64,000 nucleotides of DNA from Nocardia sp. NBC_00403 (GTDB taxonomy: Bacteria; Actinomycetota; Actinomycetes; Mycobacteriales; Mycobacteriaceae), in assembly GCF_036046055.1 (NCBI RefSeq), contig NZ_CP107939.1, positions 4,526,001 to 4,590,000 of the forward strand, given 5' to 3'. Below, piece by piece: positions 1 to 9,204 of the stretch. Below the pieces are notes generated by a model that worked only from the letters and a program-made list of their open reading frames with translations, did not search any database and had not been told where the DNA came from. The position numbers were made by a program, and so were the translations under genes. How positions within the stretch are numbered: the stretch's first letter is position 1; every line of letters starts with the position of its first letter.

Positions 1-1369
1 GGTTGTCCGACATGCGAGCCGCCTCGATCGCATTGTCGAGCAGGTTGCCGAGCACGGTCGTTACGTCGACGGGATCGGCGAGATTGCCCGCCACCCAGGT
101 GTTCGGGCCGAGGACCAGTTCGACGCCGCTTTCGCGCGAGTGTGCGGCCTTTGCTGCGAGGAACGCCTGCAGGTATGCATCGTGAATAGCGTCGATACCC
201 GGCGTGGCCGCACCGAGCGGGCCCGCGCCGATCAGCTCGTCGATGACATGCGAGGCCTCCTCGGTGCGCCTGCCGTGCAGTAGGCCGCTGAGCAGGTGCA
301 TCTTGTTGGAGAACTCGTGGCGTTGGGCGCGTAGCACGGTGCTCATCGACTGCACCGCATCGAGTTGGCGGGTCAGCGATTCCACATCGGTGCGGTCGCG
401 CACGGTGAGCACCGCACCGAGATCGCGGCCGTCGCGGCTGACCGGCCGCGCCGAGACGACCACGATGTGCGAGCCGACGGTGGCCGGGGTCGGCTGCTCG
501 TCGAGCGACCGAAACACTTCGAGAACCCTTGGGGTCAAACCGATCTCGTCGACCGGCCGACCGATGCCGGTATCGATGTCGAGCAGCCTGCGTGCCTCGT
601 CGTTGACGAACGTCGTACGCCACGACGAGTCCACCGCGAGCACGCCCGCGCCGATGCCGTGCAACACCGCCGCCTGGCTGCGCACCAGTTCGGCGAGTTC
701 GGCCGGTTCGAGTCCGAGCGTGAGCCCGCGCCACCTGCGGGCCAGCATGGCCGAGCCCAGGATGCCGACTATCAGCGCCGCGCCGATGAGCAGCGCGGCG
801 GTGCGCAGATCGTCGAGTAGCTGCCCTCGGATCGCTGTGGTCGAGATACCGACACTGACCTGGCCGACCACCCGGTCGGAATCCGGCGCTACCACAGGCA
901 CTTTCGCGCGCATCGAGTCGCCGAGCGTGCCGCGCTCCTCGACGATGATTTCGCGGCCGGACAAGGCTTCCGACGGGTCGGTGCTGACATGTTCGGCCAG
1001 CCGTGCTTGGTCCGGGTGTGCCAGTCGGATACCCGCCTCGTCGGTGATCACCACGAACAGCGCGCCGGTGCGCTGGGTCGTGTCGACCGCGACCCGCTCC
1101 AACGGTCCCGCGGCGAGTTGCTGTCGCTGCTCGAGGTCGGGGGCGACGGTCCCTGCCGTGTACTGCGCGACCTCGCCGCGGACCGCGGGGTCGGCGGCCA
1201 CGGTGCGTGCGATGGCGAGCGCGCGCTGGCCGTACGCATCGCGCAGTCGTTGATCGCTGACGTAGCCGAACACCGCGAATGCGACACCGAGGGTCAGGGT
1301 GACGACCACGATCTGCAGCAGCAGAACCTGGGTGCGCAACCGGACGGCCGGTGTGCCTTCATTGGCCAT
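1..1369 (-). CDS. Sensor histidine kinase, CitA/DcuS type (partial, C-terminus beyond window)
   Basis: Reading the minus strand from the ATG at 1369 gives an open frame to the window edge, about 456 residues. A membrane segment follows the start (LLLQIVVVTLTLGVAFAVF), then an extracytoplasmic sensor region, a second membrane helix near residue 180 and a PAS-like stretch. The kinase core has the H-box RHEFSNKMH, matching the CitA/DcuS family style, and the N-box NLLDNAIEA lies just before the edge. Family members sense small carboxylates and phosphorylate a response regulator; the partner gene is probably just outside the window. The gene is divergent from the ABC importer at 1518, which it might control (inference). 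The ATP-binding G-boxes cannot be seen. Confidence 0.9.
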   Translation of the reverse strand, partial: MANEGTPAVRLRTQVLLLQIVVVTLTLGVAFAVFGYVSDQRLRDAYGQRALAIARTVAADPAVRGEVAQYTAGTVAPDLEQRQQLAAGPLERVAVDTTQRTGALFVVITDEAGIRLAHPDQARLAEHVSTDPSEALSGREIIVEERGTLGDSMRAKVPVVAPDSDRVVGQVSVGISTTAIRGQLLDDLRTAALLIGAALIVGILGSAMLARRWRGLTLGLEPAELAELVRSQAAVLHGIGAGVLAVDSSWRTTFVNDEARRLLDIDTGIGRPVDEIGLTPRVLEVFRSLDEQPTPATVGSHIVVVSARPVSRDGRDLGAVLTVRDRTDVESLTRQLDAVQSMSTVLRAQRHEFSNKMHLLSGLLHGRRTEEASHVIDELIGAGPLGAATPGIDAIHDAYLQAFLAAKAAHSRESGVELVLGPNTWVAGNLADPVDVTTVLGNLLDNAIEAARMSDN

Positions 1370-1517
1370 TTCCGCAGCATAATGCACCTCGATGCGCGTG
1401 AGCAGAATGCGCACAACCTGCGAATCGGGGAGTTTGCACCGGTTGTGCGCACAAGCTCCGATGTGTGACCCGGACCACGTAGCTTTCGCTGTACCTGATT
1501 CAGTAGGAGCAAAGAGA

Positions 1518-2324
1518 ATGACCGAACCACTGATCGAGCTGCGGAGCGCGACGAAGCGTTTCCCCGGCACCGGCGGCGGCATCCACACCGCCGTCCGGAA
1601 TCTGAATCTCACGGTGCGACCCGGCGAATTCGTCGCTGTCGTCGGGCCGACGGGGTGCGGAAAATCCACCACGCTGTCGCTGGTGTCGGGGTTGGAACCC
1701 GCCTCGGCGGGGCGGACCCTGGTGCGCGGCAAGGATGTCGACGGCATCCCCAGCGGCGTCGGCTACATGTTCCAGCAGGACGCGGTGCTGCCGTGGAAGA
1801 GCGTCCTGGACAACGTCGCGTTCGGCCCCCGGTTGCGCGGTGCCTCGAAGTCCGAGGCCCGCGAGAAGGCCGCGACCTGGGTGCGCACGGTCGGCCTGGC
1901 CGGCTTCGAGGGCTATTACCCCCACCAGCTTTCCGGTGGCATGCGCAAGCGCGTCGCGCTGGCGCAGACCCTGGTCACCGATCCCGAGATCCTGCTGATG
2001 GACGAGCCGTTCAGCGCGTTGGACGTGCAGACGCGGCAGCTGATGCAGGACGAACTGCTGCGGGTCTGGGCGGGCACCGGCGCTGCGGTCATCTTCGTCA
2101 CCCACGATCTGGAGGAAGCGATCGTGCTTGCCGACCGGGTGGTCGTGATGACCGCGAGCCCGGCGACGGTCTGCGGCGACTTCACCGTGGGCCTGGAGCG
2201 CCCGCGCAGCGTCGAGGAGGTGCGGCTCACCACCGAGTTCCGCGACATCTACAAGGAAATCTGGGAAACGCTGCGCGATCAGGTCGAGGCAGCCCGAGGT
2301 AAGGGAGCCTCCCGTGTCGCATAA
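1518..2324 (+). CDS. ABC transporter ATPase, NitT/TauT (SsuB/TauB-like)
   Basis: ATPase of a nitrate/sulfonate/taurine-type importer, 268 aa. Visible motifs are Walker A GPTGCGKST (residues 43-51), the signature LSGGMRKRV near 138, Walker B LLMDEPFSALD near 160 and the H-loop VTHDLEEA near 195. The frame is open further upstream, but the ATG at 1518 has a good ribosome site (AGGAG at 1505-1509) and starts the conserved N-terminus. The permease start lies inside the last codons, so the two are translationally coupled. The substrate cannot be told from sequence; pyrimidine precursors, sulfonates and nitrate are all used by this family. Confidence 0.92.
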   Translation: MTEPLIELRSATKRFPGTGGGIHTAVRNLNLTVRPGEFVAVVGPTGCGKSTTLSLVSGLEPASAGRTLVRGKDVDGIPSGVGYMFQQDAVLPWKSVLDNVAFGPRLRGASKSEAREKAATWVRTVGLAGFEGYYPHQLSGGMRKRVALAQTLVTDPEILLMDEPFSALDVQTRQLMQDELLRVWAGTGAAVIFVTHDLEEAIVLADRVVVMTASPATVCGDFTVGLERPRSVEEVRLTTEFRDIYKEIWETLRDQVEAARGKGASRVA

Positions 2325-3201
2325 TGTCCTGACCGAGGTGGCCGCATCGGCGCCCGAGGTCGAAATCGAAACCGAGCAGCAGATTCTCGACCGGGTGCGC
2401 GGCAACGCCCGCCGCGCGCGGCTGCGCACCTGGGGTCTGCGCGCCGCGCTCGTCGTGATCTGGCTCGGCGCGTGGGAGCTCACCGCCACGCTGTGGATCG
2501 ACCCGTTCTTCTATTCGAAGCCCTCGGCGATCTGGGAACGGCTTGTCGAATGGTTCACCGAGGGAACGCAATTCGGATCTATCTGGCTGCAGATCTACAC
2601 CACCGTGCAGGAGGCGGTGCTCGGCTTCGTGATCGGCACTGTCGCGGGCGTCGTGCTCGGCGTGCTGCTCGGCCGCAGCAAGTACTGGGCGGAGGTGCTC
2701 GCCCCGTTCATCAAAGCGCTCAACGCCGTTCCGCGTATCGTGCTGGCGTCGTTGTTCATCATCTGGTTCGGTCTCGGGCTCAGCTCGAAGGTCGCGACCG
2801 TGGTGGTGCTGGTGTTCTTCGCGGTCTTCTTCAACGCCTTCACCGGCGCGCGGGAAGTCGATGGCAATGTCATCAACAATGCCCGCATTCTGGGCGCGAG
2901 CCGTCGTCAGGTGCTGAGCTCGATCGTGCTGCCCAGTGCGACGACGTGGATCCTGTCGAGCCTGCACACGGCCTTCGGCTTTGCGCTGATCGGCGCGGTG
3001 GTCGGTGAATATGCCGGTTCCAGTAAGGGTTTGGGTCTGCTGATCAGCAATGCGCAGGGCACCTTCGATTCCGCGGGCATCTATGCGGGCATGATCATCA
3101 TCACCGTGATCGCGCTGATCGCGGAATGGGGGATCGGTCTCGCGGAGAACCGATTGCTGAAATGGCGTCCCTCGCAGGCGACCTCGAACCACGGGATCTG
3201 A
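2314..3201 (+). CDS. ABC transporter permease, NitT/TauT type
   Basis: Integral membrane permease, 295 aa, starting at a GTG that overlaps the ATPase gene by 11 bases. It has an N-terminal cytoplasmic leader, a first helix near residues 45-60, and the binding-protein-dependent transport domain with the EAA-like loop around ARILGASRRQVLSSIVLP, which docks the ATPase. Length and layout fit SsuC/TauC-type permeases. The lipoprotein gene begins 2 bases after its stop, so the three genes form one operon. Confidence 0.92.
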   Translation: MSHNVLTEVAASAPEVEIETEQQILDRVRGNARRARLRTWGLRAALVVIWLGAWELTATLWIDPFFYSKPSAIWERLVEWFTEGTQFGSIWLQIYTTVQEAVLGFVIGTVAGVVLGVLLGRSKYWAEVLAPFIKALNAVPRIVLASLFIIWFGLGLSSKVATVVVLVFFAVFFNAFTGAREVDGNVINNARILGASRRQVLSSIVLPSATTWILSSLHTAFGFALIGAVVGEYAGSSKGLGLLISNAQGTFDSAGIYAGMIIITVIALIAEWGIGLAENRLLKWRPSQATSNHGI

Positions 3202-3203
3202 CG

Positions 3204-4256
3204 ATGAGGTATTACAAGCATCTGACGGTCGTCGTCGGGGTGATCGCGGCGCTGCTGCTGGCGACCGGCTGCCGGGACTCCCGCACCATTCCGATGGTCG
3301 ATGGCCGCCCGCAGATCACCATCATGGTCGGCGGGCTGGAGAAGGTGATCTATCTGCCCGCCATGCTGACCCAGCGCCTCGGCTTCTTCGAGAAGAACGA
3401 CATCGACGTGAAGCTGCTCGGCGAACAGTCCGGTGCGTCTGCGGAAACCGCGCTGCTCACCGGCGATGTGCAGGCTGTTGTCGGGTTCTACGACCACACT
3501 ATCGACCTGCAGGCCAAGGAACAGTGCCTTACCTCGGTGGTGCAGTTCGCCGATGTGCCGGGTGAAGTAGAGCTGGTGTCCGCGCAGGATGCCGCGACTA
3601 TCACCTCCGCGGCCGATCTGCGCGGCAAGAACCTGGGCGTGACATCGCTCGGCTCGTCGACGGACTTCCTGACCCAGGCGCTCACCGGGAAGGAGGGCAT
3701 GACCACCGCCGATTACACCCGGGTGCGAGCCGGTGCGGGGCAGACGTTCATCGCGGGCATGAACCATAACGGCATCGACGCGGGTATGACCACCGATCCG
3801 ACCGTCGCGCAGATGGTGAATTCGGGCGAGGCGAAGATTCTGGTGGACATGCGGACCGAGGCGGGGACCCGTGCCGCGCTCGGCGGCCTGTACCCGGCGT
3901 CGTCGCTGTACATGCGGTGCGACACCGTCGACGCGCACCCGGACATCGTGCGCAAGCTCGCGGCGGCGTTCGTGCAGACGCTGCAGTGGATCGAGACGCA
4001 CACTCCGCTGGAGATCGCCGACAAGATGCCGCCGCAATACGCGTCGGCGGGCAAGGATCTCTACGTCCAGTCGATCGCTGACTCGATCGGCATGTTCAAC
4101 GGCAATGGGTTGATGAAACCCGAAGGCGCCCAGAATGTCCTGAACATCCTCGGCAAGTACTCGACGAACGTGCGACCGATGCGCGACCGGATCAAGCTGT
4201 CGGACACCTACACGACACGGTTCGTGGAGGAGGCGCTGCGAACACCGCAGCAATAA
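3204..4256 (+). CDS. ABC transporter substrate-binding lipoprotein (NMT1/THI5-like)
   Basis: Solute receptor of the preceding importer, 350 aa. The start at 3204 was chosen because it gives a classic lipoprotein signal: MRYYK, a hydrophobic core, then the lipobox LATGC with Cys23 as the lipid anchor. The mature part has the periplasmic-binding fold of the NMT1/SsuA group (GGLEKVIYLPAMLTQRLGFF near the start, GVTSLGSSTDF in the middle). Last gene of the operon 1518-4256; it is convergent with the siderophore-interacting protein gene. The ligand is unknown. Confidence 0.9.
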   Translation: MRYYKHLTVVVGVIAALLLATGCRDSRTIPMVDGRPQITIMVGGLEKVIYLPAMLTQRLGFFEKNDIDVKLLGEQSGASAETALLTGDVQAVVGFYDHTIDLQAKEQCLTSVVQFADVPGEVELVSAQDAATITSAADLRGKNLGVTSLGSSTDFLTQALTGKEGMTTADYTRVRAGAGQTFIAGMNHNGIDAGMTTDPTVAQMVNSGEAKILVDMRTEAGTRAALGGLYPASSLYMRCDTVDAHPDIVRKLAAAFVQTLQWIETHTPLEIADKMPPQYASAGKDLYVQSIADSIGMFNGNGLMKPEGAQNVLNILGKYSTNVRPMRDRIKLSDTYTTRFVEEALRTPQQ

Positions 4257-4424
4257 CGGGCGAGCCGGTGGCCGGGCCTACTGCGATCCAGTGAACCCGG
4301 CCGCCGGTGTCTCGGGCACAGGGTCCTGCGACGCTTTGGTCGTCGGTCCGGCAAGCTCGTGACCTTCGCCGATCGCGCGATGGCCCCGGCATCGAGGCCG
4401 ATCAGGTGACGGGGCGCAGCTGTG

Positions 4425-5195
4425 TCAGCTGATCGCGCGCGCCGGTTCGGCCTGCTCCTGCGCGGCGAGGTCGGCCTTCCACGCGCGGAAGCCTTCCTCG
4501 GTGCGGCCGCGCCGCCAGTAGCCCGAGATCGAGGCCGCCCATTCGGCGGGCACATGACGTTCGCGACGGATGTAGCGGCGCAGATCGTGCATGACGGATT
4601 GGGCCTCGCCGTGGATGAAGACCTGGACCTGTCCTCCGTCCCACGGCGCGTTGCGGACCGACTCGGCGAGCAGTTCGCCCGTCGCCCTTTCGCCGCGATG
4701 CAGCCAGGTGACCTCGATGCCGTCGGGCGCGGTGAGCGGCAGCTCGTCTGCTGGTCCGGACACCTCGAGGAACGCGCGGCCGCGCGCGGCGGGGTCCATG
4801 GCTTCCAGTGCGGTGGCGATGGCGGGCAGTGCCGCCTCATCGCCCGCGAGCAGGTGCCAGTCGGCATCCGCACGTGGCGAATACGCGCCGCCAGGGCCGA
4901 AGGCGTCGATGGTCTCGCCGGGCTGGACCGTCGCCGCCCACGGGCCTGCGATGCCCTCGTCGCCGTGATAGACGAAGTCCACCGCGAGCTCGCCGGCGGC
5001 GGCGTCGACGGATCGGACGGTGTAGGTCCGCAGTACATCGATGCCGTCGCGCGGGAAAATGAACTTCACGTAGGAGTCGCTGAATTCGCTCGGCCGGAAC
5101 GCGGCGAAGCCCGGTCCGCCGAAATGAACTCGGATGAGGTGAGGCGTCAGTTGTTCGGTGCGTTGTACGGTCAGTGTGGTGCGGGGTCGGGCCAA
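4425..5195 (-). CDS. Siderophore-interacting protein (FAD-dependent ferric reductase)
   Basis: A 256-aa protein of the SIP/ViuB family, which reduces iron from ferric siderophores in the cytoplasm using FAD and NAD(P)H. Evidence: N-terminal beta-barrel with RTYTVRSVD (the RxYT.R flavin-binding signature) near residue 55, and the typical C-terminal end YWRRGRTEEGFRAW. The start is an unusual TTG at 5195, supported by GGAGG 5 bases upstream; no better in-frame start exists. An iron-box-like sequence lies just upstream, so iron-dependent repression is likely. No siderophore synthesis or uptake gene is adjacent. Confidence 0.9.
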   Translation of the reverse strand: MARPRTTLTVQRTEQLTPHLIRVHFGGPGFAAFRPSEFSDSYVKFIFPRDGIDVLRTYTVRSVDAAAGELAVDFVYHGDEGIAGPWAATVQPGETIDAFGPGGAYSPRADADWHLLAGDEAALPAIATALEAMDPAARGRAFLEVSGPADELPLTAPDGIEVTWLHRGERATGELLAESVRNAPWDGGQVQVFIHGEAQSVMHDLRRYIRRERHVPAEWAASISGYWRRGRTEEGFRAWKADLAAQEQAEPARAIS

Positions 5196-5217
5196 GGTAA
5201 CCTCCGATAATCAACAA

Positions 5218-5234
5218 TTAGGGTTGCCTTACTA
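5218..5234 (-). promoter_or_regulatory. IdeR/DtxR iron-box-like site upstream of the siderophore-interacting protein gene
   Basis: TTAGGGTTGCCTTACTA lies 23 bases upstream of the TTG start. It matches 11 of 19 positions of the actinomycete iron-box consensus (TTAGGTTAGGCTAACCTAA), including the left TTAGG arm. The location fits an operator that blocks transcription when iron is plentiful. The match is partial, so this is a candidate site. Confidence 0.55.
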
Positions 5235-5362
5235 CGGTACCTGGTAGATCATCGAACCGGCGTGCCGCGCGAGGCATCCCTGATAGGTCCTCGGTCGAGA
5301 CGAGCGGCGGCCGTTCCCGGTGGTGGCGCGCAGGTGATCCACTGACGGTAGCGTGACCCCTC

Positions 5363-6802
5363 ATGACAGCCTCTGACCGTCAGCTACAAGCGGACACGGC
5401 GCCCATCGATCCGGCCGGATCGACAGCATCGAGCGGGGAAGGCTACTCGCGGGGCCTGAATCCACGCACGATTCAGATGATCGCCATCGGCGGTGCAATC
5501 GGCACCGGCCTGTTCTACGGCGCCGGTGGCGCGATCGAACAAGCCGGTCCCGCCCTGATCCTGGCCTATCTCGCCGCCGGCGTCGCCATCTTCGTCATCA
5601 TGCGGGCGCTCGGTGAGCTGCTCACCTATCGGCCCGTCTCGGGCAGCTTCGCGGAGTACGCGCACGAATTCCTCGGACGTTTCGCCGGGTTCGTCACCGG
5701 GTGGACCTACTGGGCGGTGTGGGTCGCCACCTGCATGGCCGAGATCACCGTCGCAGGCAAATACGTCCAGTACTGGTTCGATATCGAACCGTGGATCACC
5801 GCACTGGTGGTGCTCGCGGTCATGTTCGCCGCGAACCTCATCTCGGTACGGCTGTTCGGTGAGGGCGAGTTCTGGTTCTCCACCATCAAGGTCACCGCGA
5901 TTATCGGCATGATCTTGATCGGCATCGGAGTGCTGATTTTCGGCTTCGGGCACGCGGCCAACCCGACGGTCACCAACCTGTGGGCCGACGGCGGGGTGTT
6001 CCCGAACGGTCTGGGGCAATCGTTGCTGGTCCTGCAGATCGTGCTGTTCGCCTATGTGGGTGTGGAATTGGTCGGCGTCACCGCCGGTGAGGCGCGCGAG
6101 CCGCGCAAGACCCTGCGCAAAGCGATCAACACGCTGCCGTTCCGTATCGGCCTGTTCTACGTCGGCGCGCTGCTGGTGATCATGTCGGTGTCGAGCTGGC
6201 GCAACTTCCACGCGGGGCGCAGCCCGTTCGTCGAGGTGTTCGAGCAGATCGGCATCCCCGGCGCGGCGGGCATCATCAACTTCGTGCTGCTGACCGCGGC
6301 ACTGTCCTCGTGTAACTCGGGCATCTATTCGACCGGCCGCATGCTGCGCACCCTGTCGCTGCACGGAGAAGCACCGGCCGCGCTCGGCAAGCTCAGTTCG
6401 CGCTCGGTGCCGTTCGCGGGCATCGCCGCCTCGGCCGCGGCGATGGTCATCGGCGTGATCGTCAACATCGTCTCGCCGGACAAAGCCTTCACCTATATCA
6501 CCTCGGTCAGCACCATCGGCATCATCTTCGTCTGGAGCATGATCTTGGTCTGCCACCTGATCTACCGCGCCAAGGTGGCGCGCGGCGAGCTGCCCGCCAG
6601 TGACTACCGGCTACCCGCCGCGCCCTACACGACGGTGCTCGCGCTCGCGTTCCTCGGACTCGTGGTCGTGCTGCTGTTCTGCACCGAAAGCGGTCGCACC
6701 GCGGTCGTCGTAGGTGCAGTCTGGGCGGTGCTGGTGTGCGCGGGATACGTGGTGCTGGACAGGCTCGGAAAGCGCGCCGTCGTACCCGAACCCGTCGAGT
6801 AA
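5363..6802 (+). CDS. Amino acid permease (APC superfamily, AAT family)
   Basis: A 479-aa polytopic membrane protein with about 12 helices. The first helix carries the family signature IGGAIGTGLFYGAGGAI near residue 40, and helix 3 the motif GELLTYRPVSGSFAEYA. These are typical of AnsP/GabP/CycA-like proton-coupled amino acid importers. Single gene, divergent from the siderophore-interacting protein gene and 46 bases before a monooxygenase gene. The exact amino acid cannot be read from sequence. Confidence 0.92.
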   Translation: MTASDRQLQADTAPIDPAGSTASSGEGYSRGLNPRTIQMIAIGGAIGTGLFYGAGGAIEQAGPALILAYLAAGVAIFVIMRALGELLTYRPVSGSFAEYAHEFLGRFAGFVTGWTYWAVWVATCMAEITVAGKYVQYWFDIEPWITALVVLAVMFAANLISVRLFGEGEFWFSTIKVTAIIGMILIGIGVLIFGFGHAANPTVTNLWADGGVFPNGLGQSLLVLQIVLFAYVGVELVGVTAGEAREPRKTLRKAINTLPFRIGLFYVGALLVIMSVSSWRNFHAGRSPFVEVFEQIGIPGAAGIINFVLLTAALSSCNSGIYSTGRMLRTLSLHGEAPAALGKLSSRSVPFAGIAASAAAMVIGVIVNIVSPDKAFTYITSVSTIGIIFVWSMILVCHLIYRAKVARGELPASDYRLPAAPYTTVLALAFLGLVVVLLFCTESGRTAVVVGAVWAVLVCAGYVVLDRLGKRAVVPEPVE

Positions 6803-6848
6803 CTCGCGCGCCCCGGCCGAGGCGGTAGACAACGATCGAGGAGCGCTC

Positions 6849-7880
6849 ATGGTCACGATCATCGGCGGCGGCATCGCCGGGACAGTGCTCGCCGGAGCCC
6901 TTGCGCGGGACGGGGTTTCGGTGACGGTGTACGAGCGGCGCGCAGCCGTCGAGGAGGGTGCGTTCCTCGTCCTCGACGGCCGCGCGCACGACACGCTCGG
7001 CGAGCTCGGGGTATCGGTCGCGAACCTGCATGCCGTGTCGCACGCGGTGGATGGACTCGCGGTGCACGAGGCGGGCGGCCGGGACCGGACCATTCCCGGC
7101 GACGGTCGCCGCATGTACTTCCGCTCGGACCTGATGCGGGTGCTCACCGATTTCGCCCGCGCGACCCCCGCGGACATTCGATACGACTGTCCGGTCACCG
7201 ATTTCGACGCGGGCACGGTACGAATACGGGGTGAGTCGTTACCGATCGTTGGTCCGTTGATCGCCGCGGACGGAATCGACTCGATGGTCCGTGCGCGGCT
7301 GGAACCCGCCCGCCCCGCGATCTACGCCCATCAGGTGGTGGTCTACGGCGTCACCGACGGCCCGCTGACACCGCCGAGCGAGAAGTCGCTGCTGCACTTC
7401 CAGATCCACCGCATCGGCGACGGCCAGCCGACCGACGCCTTCGGGCATCTCTGGAACGACGACACCGCGGCCTGGTTCGCCCGCATCACCCGCCCGCCGA
7501 TCCCCTTCCAGGACATCGGCTTCCACCCCGTCCACGAATGGGCCGACGCCGTCCGCGCCGTCGCACCCGACATCCCCGACCTGGTCGACGCGATGCTCGA
7601 CGACACCGGTACCGTCCACGTCTCGAACGCCCGCAACGTCCCGCTGGCCGGTGCCCGTCCACCTCGCGACGACGTAATCCTCTGCGGCGACGCCGATCAC
7701 GCCATCACCCCGGCGGCCGGCGTCGGCGCCCGCGACGCCATTCAAGACGCTTTCGCCCTCCACCATGCCATCTCCACCGGCGCATCACTACCCGCCGCCA
7801 TGACCGCCCGCCGCAACCACATCGCCACCGAGCGCGCCAACGCCGCCCAATTCCGACCCAGCCCGCCGAGTACACGGTGA
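6849..7880 (+). CDS. FAD-dependent monooxygenase (PHBH-fold)
   Basis: A 343-aa flavoprotein. The N-terminus is a Rossmann nucleotide-binding fold (IIGGGIAGTVLAGALARDG), and the second FAD motif GDADHAITPAAGVGARDAI occurs near residue 280, as in aromatic-ring hydroxylases and related oxidases. The ATG at 6849 has GAGGAG just upstream. The gene ends 9 bases before the left end of an IS5-like element, and its own C-terminus (RPSPPSTR) looks short, so a few terminal residues may have been changed. Substrate unknown. Confidence 0.85.
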   Translation: MVTIIGGGIAGTVLAGALARDGVSVTVYERRAAVEEGAFLVLDGRAHDTLGELGVSVANLHAVSHAVDGLAVHEAGGRDRTIPGDGRRMYFRSDLMRVLTDFARATPADIRYDCPVTDFDAGTVRIRGESLPIVGPLIAADGIDSMVRARLEPARPAIYAHQVVVYGVTDGPLTPPSEKSLLHFQIHRIGDGQPTDAFGHLWNDDTAAWFARITRPPIPFQDIGFHPVHEWADAVRAVAPDIPDLVDAMLDDTGTVHVSNARNVPLAGARPPRDDVILCGDADHAITPAAGVGARDAIQDAFALHHAISTGASLPAAMTARRNHIATERANAAQFRPSPPSTR

Positions 7881-7889
7881 CCGCCTTAG

Positions 7890-8744
7890 GTTGTGTGTCG
7901 AAATGAGGTGAGAGGGAGCACCGCTGCGCGGTGTCCCCCAGCAGGCTTCTGAAAGCTGTTGTCTGCGTTGGCAGATGGGTGAGGTCTCCGATAGGTGGTT
8001 TACGACCGAGAAAACCGAGACCTGACCGGAGACCTCGTGACCAGCGTAGCGGCGGCGGGGCGGGCGGATCTGACCGATGCCCAGTGGGCGCGGCTGGAGC
8101 CGTTGCCGCCTCGCGGCAAGGCGGGCCGTCCGCCGGTGTGGACAAAACGGCAGCTCATCGACGGGATCCGGTGGCGGACGCGGGTCGGAAGCCCGTGGCG
8201 TGATGTGCCATCACAGTACGGATCCTGATCGGCGGTGTACGGGTTGTTCCGGTGCTGGCGGCAGGGCGGCGTGTGGCTGGTGATCTGGAAGTTGTTGCAG
8301 GTCTTCGCCGATGCGGCGAGTGCGATCGTGTGGCAGGTGTGGACTCGACGATCATGTGGGCCCATTCCCACGCTGCCGGTGCGCGCCGCAGCGGTGCAGG
8401 TCAGGCTGAACCACCGGGTGGTTGTGGTAGGCCGGAGCCTGCCGATCATGGTTTGGGGCGGTCGCGGGGTGGCTGGACGACGAAGCTGCATCTGGCGTGT
8501 GAGCAGGTCTGCCGGGTGCTGGCAATGCTGATCACCGCTGGCCGGGTGGGTGACAGTCCACAGTTCACGACCGTGCTCGACGGGATCGAGGTTGCCGAGC
8601 TCGCGGGCGGGCGGCCGCGCGTACGACCAGATCGGGTGCTCGCCGACAACGCGCTACCTGGCCACAATCCACATCGCCGCGAATGGCTTCGACACGAGTG
8701 AGGGCAAGCAACCAGGCCCGCCCTCACCTACTTCGACACACGCC
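7890..8744 (+). mobile_element. IS5-family insertion sequence, decayed
   Basis: Imperfect terminal inverted repeats bound the element: the left end reads GTTGTGTGTCGAAATGAGGT and the right end, inverted, GGCGTGTGTCGAAGTAGGTG. The flanks are TTAG (7886-7889) on the left and CTAG (8745-8748) on the right, compatible with the YTAR target of IS5-type elements. The single transposase gene is broken and lacks its C-terminal part, and the whole element is only about 855 bp, so it has an internal deletion near the right end. Confidence 0.8.
7995..8701 (+). pseudogene. IS5-family transposase remnant
   Basis: Clear IS5 transposase N-terminus (LTDAQWARLEPL, then WTKRQLIDGIRWRTRVGSPW). An in-frame TGA at 8226-8228 interrupts it, after which the same frame continues (VYGLFRCWRQGGVW). 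A frameshift near 8330 moves the coding into another frame: VDSTIMWAHSHAAGARRSG, with the first catalytic Asp, then GRSRGGWTTKLHLACE and RPRVRPDRVLADNA, with the second catalytic Asp. The catalytic Glu region is missing. It cannot make a working transposase. The protein may have begun at 8037 rather than 7995. Confidence 0.85.
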
Positions 8745-9164
8745 CTAGGTCAGCGATTCTGCATAAACCCGAGCATCAATGGCTTCCAGGGTGGCGATCT
8801 CAGCGTCGTCAATTGCCATCAAGGCATAGTCGATCGAAGCCGAGGCATAGCCCTCCGCGTCATCGGCTCGGCGATTTGCGACTTTCACGTCGTGAGCGTC
8901 TTTCTTGGCCGCAATAGTGTTCTTGATTTTCTCGACCCGTTTGTTATGCTCCGCCTGGAGTGTTCCCCAGTCGGAATCGGCGACAGCCTTCCTCGCTGCG
9001 ATATTCGCCTTGAAATTATCCTGCCTGATTTTGGCCTCCGCTTTGGCGGAGTTGATAACGGCATCCACTTTCTTCCCTTTTTCTTTCTGAGCCGCCGCTA
9101 TCTCTTTCTGCGCGTTCTCTGCACGGTCTTTAAGTTCTTGCACCTTTTCCGAACTCTTCGTCAC
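8745..9164 (-). CDS. Small Lys/Ala/Glu-rich coiled-coil protein, function unknown
   Basis: A 139-aa protein, almost wholly charged helix: MTKSSEKVQELKDRAENAQ at the start, then long runs of K, E, A and D with heptad spacing, predicted to be an alpha-helical rod or coiled coil. No signal peptide or membrane segment. GTG start at 9164 with a strong ribosome site (AAAGGAGAG). Its codon use and GC are clearly lower than the neighbours. The TAG stop (8747-8745) is part of the CTAG flank of the IS5 element, so the insertion falls exactly at the end of the gene. No family was recognised; coiled coils of this kind occur as stress or cell-envelope proteins. Confidence 0.75.
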   Translation of the reverse strand: MTKSSEKVQELKDRAENAQKEIAAAQKEKGKKVDAVINSAKAEAKIRQDNFKANIAARKAVADSDWGTLQAEHNKRVEKIKNTIAAKKDAHDVKVANRRADDAEGYASASIDYALMAIDDAEIATLEAIDARVYAESLT

Positions 9165-9204
9165 GATTCTCTCCTTTCATTTTTCTAATTTATCCACAAA
9201 TGCT

